From NCBI GenBank assembly GCA_024403675.1, contig JAKSRH010000007.1, positions 17,907 through 81,906 of the forward strand: a stretch of DNA of 64,000 nt, given 5' to 3'. The notes beneath the pieces were generated by a model that did not search any database, was not told where the DNA came from, and was given only the letters and a program-made list of their open reading frames with translations. This DNA comes from Saccharofermentans sp. (lineage in GTDB: Bacteria > Bacillota > Clostridia > Saccharofermentanales > Saccharofermentanaceae). The position numbers and the translations under genes are program-made. Shown here piece by piece: positions 45,334-54,291 of this stretch (position 1 is its first letter; every line of letters starts with the position of its first letter).

Positions 45334-45956
45334 GTACAGCAATAAAGTTTTGTGGACTTCGCCGTAGCGAAGATATAGAGTTTGTTGCTTCACTTGGAGC
45401 GGAGTATGCGGGCTTTATTATGTCACCAAAATTTTGGCGATATGTAGCACTAGAAGATGTGGCTACACTTCGTCAAGGTTTACCTAAGACCACAAAAGTT
45501 ATTGGCGTATTTGTGGATGAAGATGTATCCTATGTGGCGGAGTGCATTAACGACGGCGTGATAGATATCGCGCAGCTTCACGGCAATGAAACCGAGGACT
45601 ACATTAAAGAACTTCGTGAGATGACTTCTGGCAAAGCAGTTATCACAAAGGTATTTCTTATAAAGTCAGAGGAAGACATCGATGCGGCACGCAAATCTTC
45701 AGCAGATTATGTGCTACTTGATTCAGGTGTCGGAGGTACTGGTCAGACATTTGACTGGACCTTGATTCGCGATATTGGCCGTGAGTATTTCTTAGCTGGA
45801 GGACTTAATCCAGACAATGTCGCTGATGCAGTTACCAAGTTTCACCCAATGGCAGTAGATGTCAGCTCTGGTGTGGAGACAGATAAATTAAAAGACTTCG
45901 CGAAAATGCAAAAATTCGCACAGGCCGTAAGAGGAGGAAAATATGACACAGTCTAA
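45330..45956 (+). CDS. trpF: Phosphoribosylanthranilate isomerase
   Basis: The 208-residue TIM barrel opens with KFCGLRR, where the Cys is the catalytic base. Also present: LHGNE and the closing [10 protein letters not shown] with D-V-S-S-G-V-E. Its 3' end overlaps trpB by 14 bases, the largest overlap in the operon, and the trpB Shine-Dalgarno lies inside it. Confidence 0.96.
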   Translation: MSTAIKFCGLRRSEDIEFVASLGAEYAGFIMSPKFWRYVALEDVATLRQGLPKTTKVIGVFVDEDVSYVAECINDGVIDIAQLHGNETEDYIKELREMTSGKAVITKVFLIKSEEDIDAARKSSADYVLLDSGVGGTGQTFDWTLIRDIGREYFLAGGLNPDNVADAVTKFHPMAVDVSSGVETDKLKDFAKMQKFAQAVRGGKYDTV

Positions 45957-47133
45957 AGGTAGATTCGGAGTACACGGTGGACAGTACATCCCTGAGACTC
46001 TGATGAATGCGGTTATCGAGCTCGAAGAGGCTTATAACCACTATAAGAATGATCCTGAGTTCAACCGTGAGCTTCAGGAGCTTTTCAATGAATATGCAGG
46101 AAGACCAAGTCGTCTCTATTATGCAGAGAAGATGACAAAGGACTTGGGTGGTGCAAAGATTTATCTTAAGAGAGAGGATCTTAACCATACAGGTTCCCAT
46201 AAGATTAATAACGTACTCGGTCAGGCACTTCTTGCTAAGAAGATGGGTAAGACTCGTCTTATTGCAGAGACAGGTGCTGGACAGCATGGTGTTGCTACTG
46301 CAACTGCAGCTGCACTTCTCGGTATGGAGTGCGTAGTGTTTATGGGTGAGGAAGACACAAAGCGTCAGGCACTTAACGTGTATCGTATGCGTCTTCTTGG
46401 CTCAGAGGTTATTCCAGTTAAGTCTGGTACAGCAACACTTAAAGATGCCGTATCTGAGGCTATGAGAGAGTGGACAAATCGTATTGATGACACACATTAC
46501 TGTCTTGGTTCTGTAATGGGTCCACATCCATTCCCAACAATCGTACGTGACTTTCAGTCTGTCATCTCCAAGGAAATTAAGGAGCAGATGCTCGAGAAGG
46601 AAGGACGTCTTCCAGATGCAGTTATCGCATGTGTAGGTGGTGGTTCCAACGCTATCGGAACATTCTATAACTTTATTGAAGATAAGGATGTTGCTCTTAT
46701 CGGTTGTGAGGCTGCTGGTCGTGGTATCGATACTTTTGAGACAGCTGCAACAATTAACACAGGTCGTCTTGGAATCTTCCACGGTATGAAGTCCTACTTC
46801 TGCCAGGATGAATACGGACAGATTGCTCCTGTATATTCCATTTCTGCTGGTCTTGATTACCCAGGTATTGGACCTGAGCATGCTAACCTTCACGACTCCG
46901 GCCGTGCGCAGTATGTTGCTATCACTGATGACGAAGCAGTTGATGCTTTCGAGTATCTTTCACGCACAGAGGGTATTATCCCAGCTATCGAGTCCGCACA
47001 CGCTGTGGCATATGCTCGAAAGTATGCTCCAACACTTTCTAAGGATAAGATTATCGTAATTACTATTTCTGGCCGCGGTGACAAGGACTGCGCTGCCATT
47101 GCACGCTATAGAGGGGAGGACATCACAGAATGA
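45943..47133 (+). CDS. trpB: Tryptophan synthase beta subunit
   Basis: The 396-residue PLP enzyme joins indole and serine. The PLP lysine is in HTGSHKINN, the phosphate loop is [10 protein letters not shown], and the opening [16 protein letters not shown] is typical of the TrpB1 type that pairs with TrpA. AGAGGAGG precedes the ATG. Confidence 0.97.
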   Translation: MTQSKGRFGVHGGQYIPETLMNAVIELEEAYNHYKNDPEFNRELQELFNEYAGRPSRLYYAEKMTKDLGGAKIYLKREDLNHTGSHKINNVLGQALLAKKMGKTRLIAETGAGQHGVATATAAALLGMECVVFMGEEDTKRQALNVYRMRLLGSEVIPVKSGTATLKDAVSEAMREWTNRIDDTHYCLGSVMGPHPFPTIVRDFQSVISKEIKEQMLEKEGRLPDAVIACVGGGSNAIGTFYNFIEDKDVALIGCEAAGRGIDTFETAATINTGRLGIFHGMKSYFCQDEYGQIAPVYSISAGLDYPGIGPEHANLHDSGRAQYVAITDDEAVDAFEYLSRTEGIIPAIESAHAVAYARKYAPTLSKDKIIVITISGRGDKDCAAIARYRGEDITE

Positions 47134-47915
47134 GTAAGGCAAGAATAAAGGAGGCTTTCGCTTCTTCCAAGGCATTTATCCCATTTATTACATGTGGTTT
47201 CCCTGATGTGGAGACAACTATCGCTGTAGTAGAGGCAGCAGTGGCTAATGGCGCTGACCTTATCGAGATTGGTATTCCTTTCTCAGATCCTACAGCCGAG
47301 GGTCCAGTAATCCAGGGCGCTAACCTTGTAGCTTTACAGGGTGGCATCACAACAGACAAGGTATTTGACTGCGTACGTGTTCTTCGTGAAGAGAAGGGTA
47401 TCAAGATTCCTCTCGTATTCATGACATACGCTAACGTTGTTTATAGCTACGGCGCTGAGAAATTTATGAGCAAGTGTGCTGAAATCGGTATCGACGGAAT
47501 TATTCTTCCTGACCTTCCTTATGAAGAGAAGGGTGAGTTCGATGCAGTTTGTGATCAGTATGATGTAGCACTTATTAGTTTGATTGCTCCAACATCTGAG
47601 TCTAGAATCGCTATGATTGCAGCTGATGCAGATGGATTCATCTATGTAGTTTCTTCACTTGGTGTTACAGGTACACGTTCTGAAATTACTACAGATCTCG
47701 GTTCCATTGTTGCAAAGATTCGTGAGGTAACTGATGTACCTTGCGCTATCGGATTTGGTATTTCTAATCCAGAGCAGGCTAAGAAGATGGCTGGCATTGC
47801 TGACGGTGCTATCGTAGGTTCAGCAATCATTAAGATTATTGATAAGTACGGTAAGGATTCCGCTGGTCCTGTGGGTGAGTATGTAAAGAGTATGAAGGAC
47901 GCTGTAATGCAATAA
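47130..47915 (+). CDS. trpA: Tryptophan synthase alpha subunit
   Basis: The 261-residue TIM barrel releases indole from indole-glycerol phosphate. The catalytic Glu is in [19 protein letters not shown] and the Asp in [17 protein letters not shown] and the phosphate site GFGIS are also present. It is the last gene of the operon, overlapping trpB by 4 bases. Confidence 0.97.
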   Translation: MSKARIKEAFASSKAFIPFITCGFPDVETTIAVVEAAVANGADLIEIGIPFSDPTAEGPVIQGANLVALQGGITTDKVFDCVRVLREEKGIKIPLVFMTYANVVYSYGAEKFMSKCAEIGIDGIILPDLPYEEKGEFDAVCDQYDVALISLIAPTSESRIAMIAADADGFIYVVSSLGVTGTRSEITTDLGSIVAKIREVTDVPCAIGFGISNPEQAKKMAGIADGAIVGSAIIKIIDKYGKDSAGPVGEYVKSMKDAVMQ

Positions 47916-47999
47916 TTTGCTACAGTCCTCCGCGCTTCGCTTGTGCGGAAGTCCGCAAATTATTGATTACAGCTTTTACTAAATTAAATGTTATATAGG

Positions 48000-48027
48000 G
48001 CCGTTTCAGTGATGAAGCGGCTTTTTT
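48000..48027 (+). terminator. Intrinsic terminator of the trp operon
   Basis: GCCGTTTCA/TGAAGCGGC (9 bp, one G-U) is followed by six T, 85 bases after trpA. Confidence 0.85.
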
Positions 48028-48084
48028 GTTGCTTGAATTCGTGTCATCACTTCCTAAAAATGATGACCAAATCGATGACACTCT

Positions 48085-48126
48085 CACGCAAGAGACATAC
48101 GCAAGCATAATTTTCACACTTGCGTG
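48085..48126. repeat. Inverted repeat before lipoprotein operon
   Basis: CACGCAAG (48085) and CTTGCGTG (48119) are perfect complements 26 bases apart, with ACGCAAGC also inside (48099). The three related CGCAAG sites in the promoter zone may be operator half-sites. Confidence 0.4.
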
Positions 48127-48188
48127 CAACCAACATGAATTTTTTTCGTGTATATAGACATAAGAACAAAACACAGGAGAAAAGGAAG

Positions 48189-48734
48189 ATGAAAATTAAT
48201 AAGAAAGCAATTGTTTCTGTATTACTTGTATGTACTATTCTTTTATCAGCTTGTAGTGAGAAGGAAACTAAGAAGCACAGCAAACGCAAGGATAAGAAGA
48301 CATCAAAGCCAACTTTAATTGTTGATGAATATTCACTTGAAGATATTGAAGAGAAGACGAATGCCAGTGACTTAGTAGAGACTTGTTATTATTCTAGCGA
48401 TTGTTATATGGTTCAGAGCTCAAATAAATACAATAATGTGAGATTCATGGTTTTTGATTCAAATAAGGAAGCTAGAGAGTTTTATGAGGACGCAGTTGAT
48501 GAATATTTGACTAGTACTTCTTATTCTGATGACAAATATTCCATTGGTTGGGAGTATGGCGTGTGCGATGCTTCTATCTTGGACATGATTCTTGTTGATA
48601 AGAATATTGTATTGGTGGCAGAACTCGAGTTCTGGGGTGATGAAGCTTATATTGAGGGTGAAGATTATGAACCATGTGGTAAGGTTTATCTTGATGATAA
48701 TGACATTGCAAAGATTGTAGAGGAGTGGAGTTAA
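48189..48734 (+). CDS. Putative lipoprotein (family with 4559 and 5193)
   Basis: The protein has 181 residues from ATG 48189, which follows AGGAGAAAAGGAAG; the frame is open further upstream without a site. The lipobox ILLSAC gives Cys22, then a Lys-rich linker. The folded part has F-D-S-N-K-E-A-R-E-F-Y-E-D helix and strands ending in NIVLVAEL, the pattern shared with the lipoproteins at 4559 and 5193. The next lipoprotein starts 1 base after its stop. Confidence 0.65.
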   Translation: MKINKKAIVSVLLVCTILLSACSEKETKKHSKRKDKKTSKPTLIVDEYSLEDIEEKTNASDLVETCYYSSDCYMVQSSNKYNNVRFMVFDSNKEAREFYEDAVDEYLTSTSYSDDKYSIGWEYGVCDASILDMILVDKNIVLVAELEFWGDEAYIEGEDYEPCGKVYLDDNDIAKIVEEWS

Positions 48735-48735
48735 T

Positions 48736-49248
48736 TTGAAAAAGTTAGTAGTAATTTTAGTTGCTGTTATGTGTTTGGCAATGGTTGGTTGTAGTGAAAA
48801 ATCTACATCCAGAAAATCTCATAAGAAAAATCATAAGGACAGGGAAAAGACTGCAGTTACAGAACTTGTTTCTACAAGCAAGTCTATCGATGAAGGATAT
48901 ACAGAGAAGTCTTTTGAAGAGGAGGGTATCTACAGTATTTCATTAAGTGATAATGAGACTAATGACAGCATTAGAATTGATTTTGAGGAAAAGACTCTAA
49001 CAATTAACGATGAGAACTATGAACTTACAGATGAGCAAAATGAAGAGATATTGACATATATGACAGATTTCTCCATTGCTGTTAAGGCTAAGGACGATGA
49101 TTACTGGCCACATTCGGATGAGTACCCTGATATGTTTGTGCTCTTTCGCTATTCTGTAAATCATCAGAGATGGGATGGAGCGCTTTGTTATCCAGACAAT
49201 TGGACAGAGATGCTTGATTATCTTAAGGGATTTGCTGTCCAGAATTAA
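48736..49248 (+). CDS. Putative lipoprotein
   Basis: The 170-residue protein starts at a TTG, with GAGTGGAG upstream. The lipobox LAMVGC gives Cys19, followed by a basic then acidic linker. The domain (about 60-170) has I-R-I-D-F-E-E-K-T-L-T-I-N-D strands, an E-E-I-L-T-Y-M helix and a W-P-H-S-D-E-Y-P-D loop; no known family comes to mind. It is coupled to the lipoprotein before it. Confidence 0.55.
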   Translation: MKKLVVILVAVMCLAMVGCSEKSTSRKSHKKNHKDREKTAVTELVSTSKSIDEGYTEKSFEEEGIYSISLSDNETNDSIRIDFEEKTLTINDENYELTDEQNEEILTYMTDFSIAVKAKDDDYWPHSDEYPDMFVLFRYSVNHQRWDGALCYPDNWTEMLDYLKGFAVQN

Positions 49249-49266
49249 AATATTAAACAATAAAAA

Positions 49267-49298
49267 CTCCGCGGTCATTCAAAAGAAGGACCGCGGAG
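49267..49298. terminator. Intrinsic terminator between convergent genes
   Basis: CTCCGCGGTC/GACCGCGGAG is a perfect 10-bp stem. On the minus strand GTTTTTATTG follows; on the plus strand the run is weaker (AAAAACTATTTT). Confidence 0.85.
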
Positions 49299-49322
49299 AA
49301 AAACTATTTTACAAAAAGGGAA

Positions 49323-50240
49323 TTACTTAACAGTAATAGTAGCGATAGCGTATAAAGCATCGTTGTATATATAGTCAACCTTGTATTCGCCACTCTTGAG
49401 GCCACCATCTGGAGTCAAGGAGATATTTACAATAGAATTTGTGAATCCCTCGTAACTAACTGTATCAGTGGCTATAACTTCACCATCAAGAGATAACACT
49501 GCTTTATATGTACCATTTTCTTCCATCATTGGAGCGCCGAGCATAAGGAATATGCCCTCATCGCCAGCCTCGTAACCATCCTTAATGAAAAAGAGCATGT
49601 TGGAGAATGAGCTGTCTGTATAATAAAATTCAGTAAAGCTGGAGTCAGAAATTTTCTCTGTGAGGATTGTGCTGATTTCAGCTGTGGATTCATCAAAAAT
49701 TACATTAGCAACAGCTACGATAGCCTGCTCATCATTTACTTTAAGATTAATCTTGTATGTACCTGTAGGGAGGTAACCAAACTCGTTAAGAGGTGCGTGG
49801 TTAAAATCGTCTACTTTGATAAATCCGAACCAGCCCTGGCTGCTCATTACAGCTTCTTGATCGTCAAGATCAATTGTATATGCCATGGATAATGCTTCGT
49901 CTGGATTCCAATCGAGGGAGAGCTCAATCTCATCTACGTTTGTATAAGTAGGAATTGTAGTAGCAGCATCTACATCACCGTCATCTGTATCTTTCCAAAC
50001 AGCGCTGAGGAGCAAATCGTTTGTAATACCTGTAAGTTCTACGTTAGAAGAATTATGTGTCTCTTCCACTGCTGTAGTCTCTTCAGATTCCTCAGTTTCC
50101 TCGGTTTCTTCTACTTTTGTTTCATCCCTCTCATTGGACTTCTTATCTGAATCATCATCCTTGGAACAACCTGTTCCTGCGATTGCTACAGAAGCTACGA
50201 GAGATGCGGCAAGGATAGTACTAGCGAGTCTATTCTTCAT
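49323..50240 (-). CDS. Putative lipoprotein with Ig-like C-terminal domain
   Basis: The protein has 305 residues from ATG 50240, nine bases after GGAGG; an in-frame TTG two codons earlier is too close to it. The lipobox IAGTGC is followed by an acidic Glu/Thr linker. Two strand-rich domains follow. The last one (about 190-305) contains TEFYYTDSSFSNM and GDEGIFLML, matching the C-terminal domain of the lipoprotein at 26796. Function unknown. Confidence 0.65.
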   Translation of the reverse strand: MKNRLASTILAASLVASVAIAGTGCSKDDDSDKKSNERDETKVEETEETEESEETTAVEETHNSSNVELTGITNDLLLSAVWKDTDDGDVDAATTIPTYTNVDEIELSLDWNPDEALSMAYTIDLDDQEAVMSSQGWFGFIKVDDFNHAPLNEFGYLPTGTYKINLKVNDEQAIVAVANVIFDESTAEISTILTEKISDSSFTEFYYTDSSFSNMLFFIKDGYEAGDEGIFLMLGAPMMEENGTYKAVLSLDGEVIATDTVSYEGFTNSIVNISLTPDGGLKSGEYKVDYIYNDALYAIATITVK

Positions 50241-50350
50241 GATCAATAACCTCCATGTGAAAAATGCAAATAGATTTAATTAACAGAAAGTATACTACAG
50301 TCAGTAGTCACACTTTACTTCTCATATGCTACGAATTAGATGCTTGTATT

Positions 50351-50378
50351 TTGATATTACTCGTCAAAATAATATAAT
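50351..50378 (+). promoter_or_regulatory. cca promoter placed next to the start codon
   Basis: TTGATA (50351) and TATAAT (50373) are 16 bases apart. The ATG of cca is 10 bases after the -10 element, so the RNA would begin within 1-4 bases of the start codon. Confidence 0.6.
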
Positions 50379-50387
50379 TATGCATAT

Positions 50388-51767
50388 ATGAAAAACGTTG
50401 GTACACAAATTGCTATTCAAATTGCAAACGAGGTCGCTAAGGAAGGTGGCCGAGTTTACTATGTGGGCGGCTATGTGAGAGATATGCTCATGGGTATCCA
50501 TAACAAGGATATAGACGTCGAAGTTCATGGAATAAAGCCAGCAGTATTAGAAAAAATCCTCGATAATATAGGTGAACGAATCACTATAGGTGAGAGCTTT
50601 GGTATCTATGGCATAAAGGGGTACGACATTGATATCGCTATGCCTCGTCAGGAGAAAAATCGTGGCAAAGGACACAAGGATTTTGATGTTTTTGTGGATC
50701 CTAACATAGGTGCTAAGAGGGCAAGTGAGCGAAGAGATTTTACAATTAATGCTCTTATGCAGGATGTGCTTACAGGCGAAGTTATTGATCACTGGAATGG
50801 TCAAGAAGACCTAAAAGCCCATGTTATAAGGCATATTAACAATGTTACATTTGTTGAGGACCCATTACGAGTGCTTAGAGCGGCGCAATTCGCAGCAAGA
50901 TTTGAATTTAAAGTGGCGCCAGAGACCATAGAGCTTTGTAAAACTATGGATTTAAGTGAGCTTGCTCAGGAACGCATTATGGGTGAGCTTTCCAAGGCCA
51001 TTTTAAAAGCAAATAAACCGTCGATTTTTTTCGAGGTGCTACGCGAAATGGAGCAGCTTGACACTTGGTTTCCTGAAGTAAAGAAGCTAATTGGAGTAGA
51101 ACAAAATCCTAAGTATCATGCAGAAGGCGACGTGTGGAATCACACCATGATGGTGCTTGATAGTGCTGTGCCTTATGCTCGTGGGGGCAAGACATCAAAT
51201 GAACTTGCTTTTATGTTGTCCGCGCTTTGTCATGATTTTGGCAAGGTGGTAGCGACAGAATTTGTTAACGGTGCTATTCACGCCTATGGCCATGAGGTGA
51301 AAGGTATACCTATGGTAAAGGCTTTTATTAAAAGGCTTACAAATGAGAAGGATATTTACACTTACGTGGTAAATATGACCACACTTCACATGAAGCCTAA
51401 CGCCATGGCTAATGCCAAGTCTTCTATTAAAAAGACAAACCAAATGTATGATGAGTCAGTGGATCCAGAGGGATTAATTTGTATTTCTTTGGCAGATACT
51501 TATGGTCAGATTCTTGGGGAGAATTCTGGTCTGTCTGAAGCGGGTGCAAATAAGCCATTTCTGGATGAACGCCTTAAGGTGTATAGAGAGTACATGGCAA
51601 GACCTTATGTGATGGGTCGTGACCTTATGGCAGCTGGGCTAAAGCCAGATAAAAACTTTAAAAGTTATCTTGATTATGCACATAAATTAAGACTTGCAGG
51701 TATACCTAAGAAGCAAGCTCTGAAACAAACTTTAGCTTTTGCAAGAAATTCAAAACAAATTGATTGA
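50388..51767 (+). CDS. cca: CCA-adding tRNA nucleotidyltransferase / poly(A) polymerase family, with HD domain
   Basis: The 459-residue class II nucleotidyltransferase would complete or repair the CCA end of tRNA. The head domain has YYVGGYVRDML and the metal site D-I-D-V-E (about 41), then RRDFTINAL and the neck region DPLRVLRAAQF. An HD phosphohydrolase-like domain follows (NHTMMVLD, LCHDFGK), as in the longer bacterial members. There is no Shine-Dalgarno, and the promoter sits right at the ATG, so a leaderless mRNA is likely. The next Met (35) would remove the GG motif. Confidence 0.88.
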   Translation: MKNVGTQIAIQIANEVAKEGGRVYYVGGYVRDMLMGIHNKDIDVEVHGIKPAVLEKILDNIGERITIGESFGIYGIKGYDIDIAMPRQEKNRGKGHKDFDVFVDPNIGAKRASERRDFTINALMQDVLTGEVIDHWNGQEDLKAHVIRHINNVTFVEDPLRVLRAAQFAARFEFKVAPETIELCKTMDLSELAQERIMGELSKAILKANKPSIFFEVLREMEQLDTWFPEVKKLIGVEQNPKYHAEGDVWNHTMMVLDSAVPYARGGKTSNELAFMLSALCHDFGKVVATEFVNGAIHAYGHEVKGIPMVKAFIKRLTNEKDIYTYVVNMTTLHMKPNAMANAKSSIKKTNQMYDESVDPEGLICISLADTYGQILGENSGLSEAGANKPFLDERLKVYREYMARPYVMGRDLMAAGLKPDKNFKSYLDYAHKLRLAGIPKKQALKQTLAFARNSKQID

Positions 51768-51800
51768 TTATTGGTTTCCATTATTATAAAATTTCAAACG

Positions 51801-51911
51801 ACTGTTAGATAACACGTGTTCGATATTAATCGCACCCCTTCCAATTCACTTACCCTCTCATAGGCAGCAATGCCTAGCGATTAATGGAACTGGTTGTCTA
51901 ACAGTTTTTTA
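51801..51911 (+). ncRNA. Candidate structured small RNA
   Basis: In the gap between cca and the TetR gene three nested stems are visible. The outer stem ACTGTTAGATAAC/GTTGTCTAACAGT (13 bp, one G-U) is followed by TTTTTT. The middle stem is ATTAATCGC/GCGATTAAT (9 bp) and the inner one TAGGCA/TGCCTA, loop GCAA. A 27-base C/U-rich single strand (51834-51860, with ACCCCTTCC) is left unpaired and could pair with Shine-Dalgarno sequences. TTGATT-N19-TATAAA upstream could start it near 51798. It may instead be an elaborate cca terminator. Confidence 0.5.
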
Positions 51912-51973
51912 TATTAAAAATAATATAGGGCGTGTATAATCTTAAATGTAATTGGAAAAGGGAGATTAGAGTA

Positions 51974-52615
51974 ATGCCACCAAAAGCAAAATATTCTGCA
52001 GAATCAGTTATTGAAGCTTCTAGAAAAATCATTGCTGAACAAGGCATTGGTGCGCTTACTGCTAGAGAAATCTCAGCTACACTTGGATCTACAACAGCAC
52101 CAATTTTTACTTATTTTGGTTCCATGGAGGAAGTAGTAAAAGCGGTGTATGAATCCGTTTCGCATGACTGTGGTATATATCTTATGGAAGCCCTTGATTG
52201 TTTCCATACACTTACGGAGTTTGGTGTTAGATGGATTAAATATGCCAGGGAAAACCCTAATTTCTATGAGTTTATTTTTCTTCATCATGGTATGACAAAG
52301 GATTTGGTAAATACTAATCAGGTGTCGTTTTCAAAGATGCTTGAGCCACTTGTAGAGAAGGTAAGTAAGACATATAAGATTACTGTCGTGGATGCAGTTT
52401 CTCTAGTGCATACTTTGACTCTTGTTTTGTCTGGTTTGTGTAACTCAATCATAAGTAATTTCCAGAATTATTCTGATCAAGATATAGTAGACATTGTTGG
52501 CAAAATCGAAGTTTCCATGGTGAATGGATTTCATCTTGTTTATGAGAATGAAGCCAAGAAGACCGATGAAACCAAGATGCCAACTAGCGAGGCCATGAAG
52601 AAATACTTTTCTTAA
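51974..52615 (+). CDS. TetR/AcrR-family transcriptional regulator
   Basis: The protein has 213 residues from ATG 51974, set by AGGGAG. The N-terminal DNA-binding domain is typical: AESVIEASRKIIAEQGIGALTAREISATLGSTTAPIFTYFGSMEEV. The C-terminal ligand domain is helical (FYEFIFLHHGM). It is the first gene of a pair with the membrane protein at 52631 and probably regulates it; the ligand is unknown. Confidence 0.88.
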   Translation: MPPKAKYSAESVIEASRKIIAEQGIGALTAREISATLGSTTAPIFTYFGSMEEVVKAVYESVSHDCGIYLMEALDCFHTLTEFGVRWIKYARENPNFYEFIFLHHGMTKDLVNTNQVSFSKMLEPLVEKVSKTYKITVVDAVSLVHTLTLVLSGLCNSIISNFQNYSDQDIVDIVGKIEVSMVNGFHLVYENEAKKTDETKMPTSEAMKKYFS

Positions 52616-52630
52616 TTGCAGGGCAGAGTG

Positions 52631-54247
52631 ATGGATAAGAAACTTAAAATAAAGAAATTATTTCGCGATAGTTGGAACAGTTTAAGACGCAAGTATTTTA
52701 TAAATGTACTTGTTGTTTTTATTGTTGGCGTAATTGTTGGTGGTTATACCTTTTCCACTAATAATGCCATTATTGGTTCAGATTCTACACTTTCGGCTGG
52801 AGACGTTAGTACTAGGGTAGCTGTTGGGCGTATTACTGGTAAGTCCAACGCGCAAATTATTGAAGATCTTATTGATGGTACTGAACTTATTCACATTAAT
52901 GTCGATCCTAACTCTACTGCACAGAAGTATACCCATGGTGTTATTTCTGTTTTTGCAAATCAGGCGTCCTCTTCTGGATCAGTTGGTTTTGGTATTCTTA
53001 ATGGAATAAACGTGCTTCTTTTTAAGGGTGGCGTGGCAAGATCTATAGTAGTTTTTGCTTTTGTTATAGTTCTTTTGCTGGTTAATATTTTTGTACGTAA
53101 TATTTTTATTGTTGGTCGTGCTAGGTATTTTCTAGAGCACCGGAAGTTTGATGACACACGTCCTGATAGACTTCTTTTTATTTACCGCTATGGCTGCACA
53201 CTTAATGTAGCGCGCGTTATGTTTTTGCGTTATGTTTACCAGCTTTTATGGAACTTTACCATCGTGGGTGGTGTTATTAAAGCTTATGAGTATGCCATGA
53301 TACCGTACATTCTCGCAGAGAATCCTACTATTGGTGCTCGTGAGTGTTTTAAGCTTAGTAAAGAGCTTTCAATGAATAACAAGAAGCGTATGTTTGGATT
53401 AGACCTCATTTATGGTTTCTTTTATATCTTGTCATCTTTTACTTATAACTTCTTGGCAGTGTTTTTTTTAAGTCCAATGCGTGAGTGTACTATTGCTGAG
53501 ATTTACATGACGCTTCGTGAGTATAAGCTCGCAGGTGAGGGTAATGTGAGTGAGTATAGACTACTTATGAATGATCGTATGCTTGGTGTGGCAAATGTGT
53601 CTGCAGGTGTGTATCCTGAGTCAGCTTTTGCGCTTAAGCCACTTGATGCAAGAAGTTGGATTAAAATTGATTATGACCGTAAATATACTTTTTCTACTAT
53701 CGTACTTTTCTTCTTTACCTTTGCCTTTGTGGGTTGGGCGTGGGAAGTTTTTTACACACTTCTTAATGAAGGTGTACTTGCTAATCGTGGCACTATGACT
53801 GGACCTTGGCTTCCAATCTACGGTGTGGGTGGCATGATAATTATTGTTTTCCTTAAACCACTTCGTAAGAACCCTCTAGTGATGTTTATTGGCTCCTTTG
53901 TGGCGTGTGGCGTCTTAGAGTATTTTGCCTCATGGATACTAGAGGTGCTATTTGACTCTAAATGGTGGGACTATAAGGGATATTTCCTTAATATTAATGG
54001 CCGTGTTTGCCTTGAGGGTCTTTTTGTATTCGGTCTTGCTGGTGTGGCATTTACTTACGTTTTTGCCCCTCTTTTGGACAACCTTTATAGTAAACTTAAG
54101 CGCGAATGGCGCAAGCCAATTTGTACAGTGCTTCTTATCCTTTTTGCCATCGACCTTGGATGGTCTGCGTTCCATCCTAACATGGGTGCTGGTGTTACTT
54201 ATGGCGAAGAGGGAATGGGAGAAGGGATTACTAGTAATCAAGAATAA
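52631..54247 (+). CDS. Large membrane protein: DUF975-like N-terminus, putative ABC-transporter type IV (PF06541-like) C-terminus
   Basis: The protein has 538 residues from ATG 52631 (AGGG upstream), 15 bases after the TetR stop. The N-terminal part (about 1-290) resembles DUF975: F-R-D-S-W-N-S-L-R-R-K-Y-F, an extracellular loop with Gly/Ser, then four or more spans with R-E-C-F-K-L-S. The C-terminal part (about 355-520) matches the family called putative ABC-transporter type IV: VGWAWEVFYTLLNEGVLANRGTMTGPW, YGVGG and W-D-Y-x-G-Y-F-L-N-I-N-G-R-V-C-L-E-G. No ATPase partner lies nearby. The role is unknown; an envelope function is possible. Confidence 0.7.
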   Translation: MDKKLKIKKLFRDSWNSLRRKYFINVLVVFIVGVIVGGYTFSTNNAIIGSDSTLSAGDVSTRVAVGRITGKSNAQIIEDLIDGTELIHINVDPNSTAQKYTHGVISVFANQASSSGSVGFGILNGINVLLFKGGVARSIVVFAFVIVLLLVNIFVRNIFIVGRARYFLEHRKFDDTRPDRLLFIYRYGCTLNVARVMFLRYVYQLLWNFTIVGGVIKAYEYAMIPYILAENPTIGARECFKLSKELSMNNKKRMFGLDLIYGFFYILSSFTYNFLAVFFLSPMRECTIAEIYMTLREYKLAGEGNVSEYRLLMNDRMLGVANVSAGVYPESAFALKPLDARSWIKIDYDRKYTFSTIVLFFFTFAFVGWAWEVFYTLLNEGVLANRGTMTGPWLPIYGVGGMIIIVFLKPLRKNPLVMFIGSFVACGVLEYFASWILEVLFDSKWWDYKGYFLNINGRVCLEGLFVFGLAGVAFTYVFAPLLDNLYSKLKREWRKPICTVLLILFAIDLGWSAFHPNMGAGVTYGEEGMGEGITSNQE

Positions 54248-54249
54248 TC

Positions 54250-54258
54250 TGTTATAAT
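54250..54258 (+). promoter_or_regulatory. Extended -10 promoter of the polysaccharide cluster
   Basis: TGTTATAAT (TGn plus TATAAT) lies 34 bases before the first glycosyltransferase ATG. No good -35 is seen, as is usual for extended -10 promoters. Confidence 0.55.
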
Positions 54259-54291
54259 AATATGATGAATAAATTTGGGAGATGAAATTAC

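Noticed and set aside
51801..51911. MITE or IS end
   Set aside because: The terminal inverted repeats are part of a single terminator-like fold; no flanking target duplication is visible and no second copy exists in the window.
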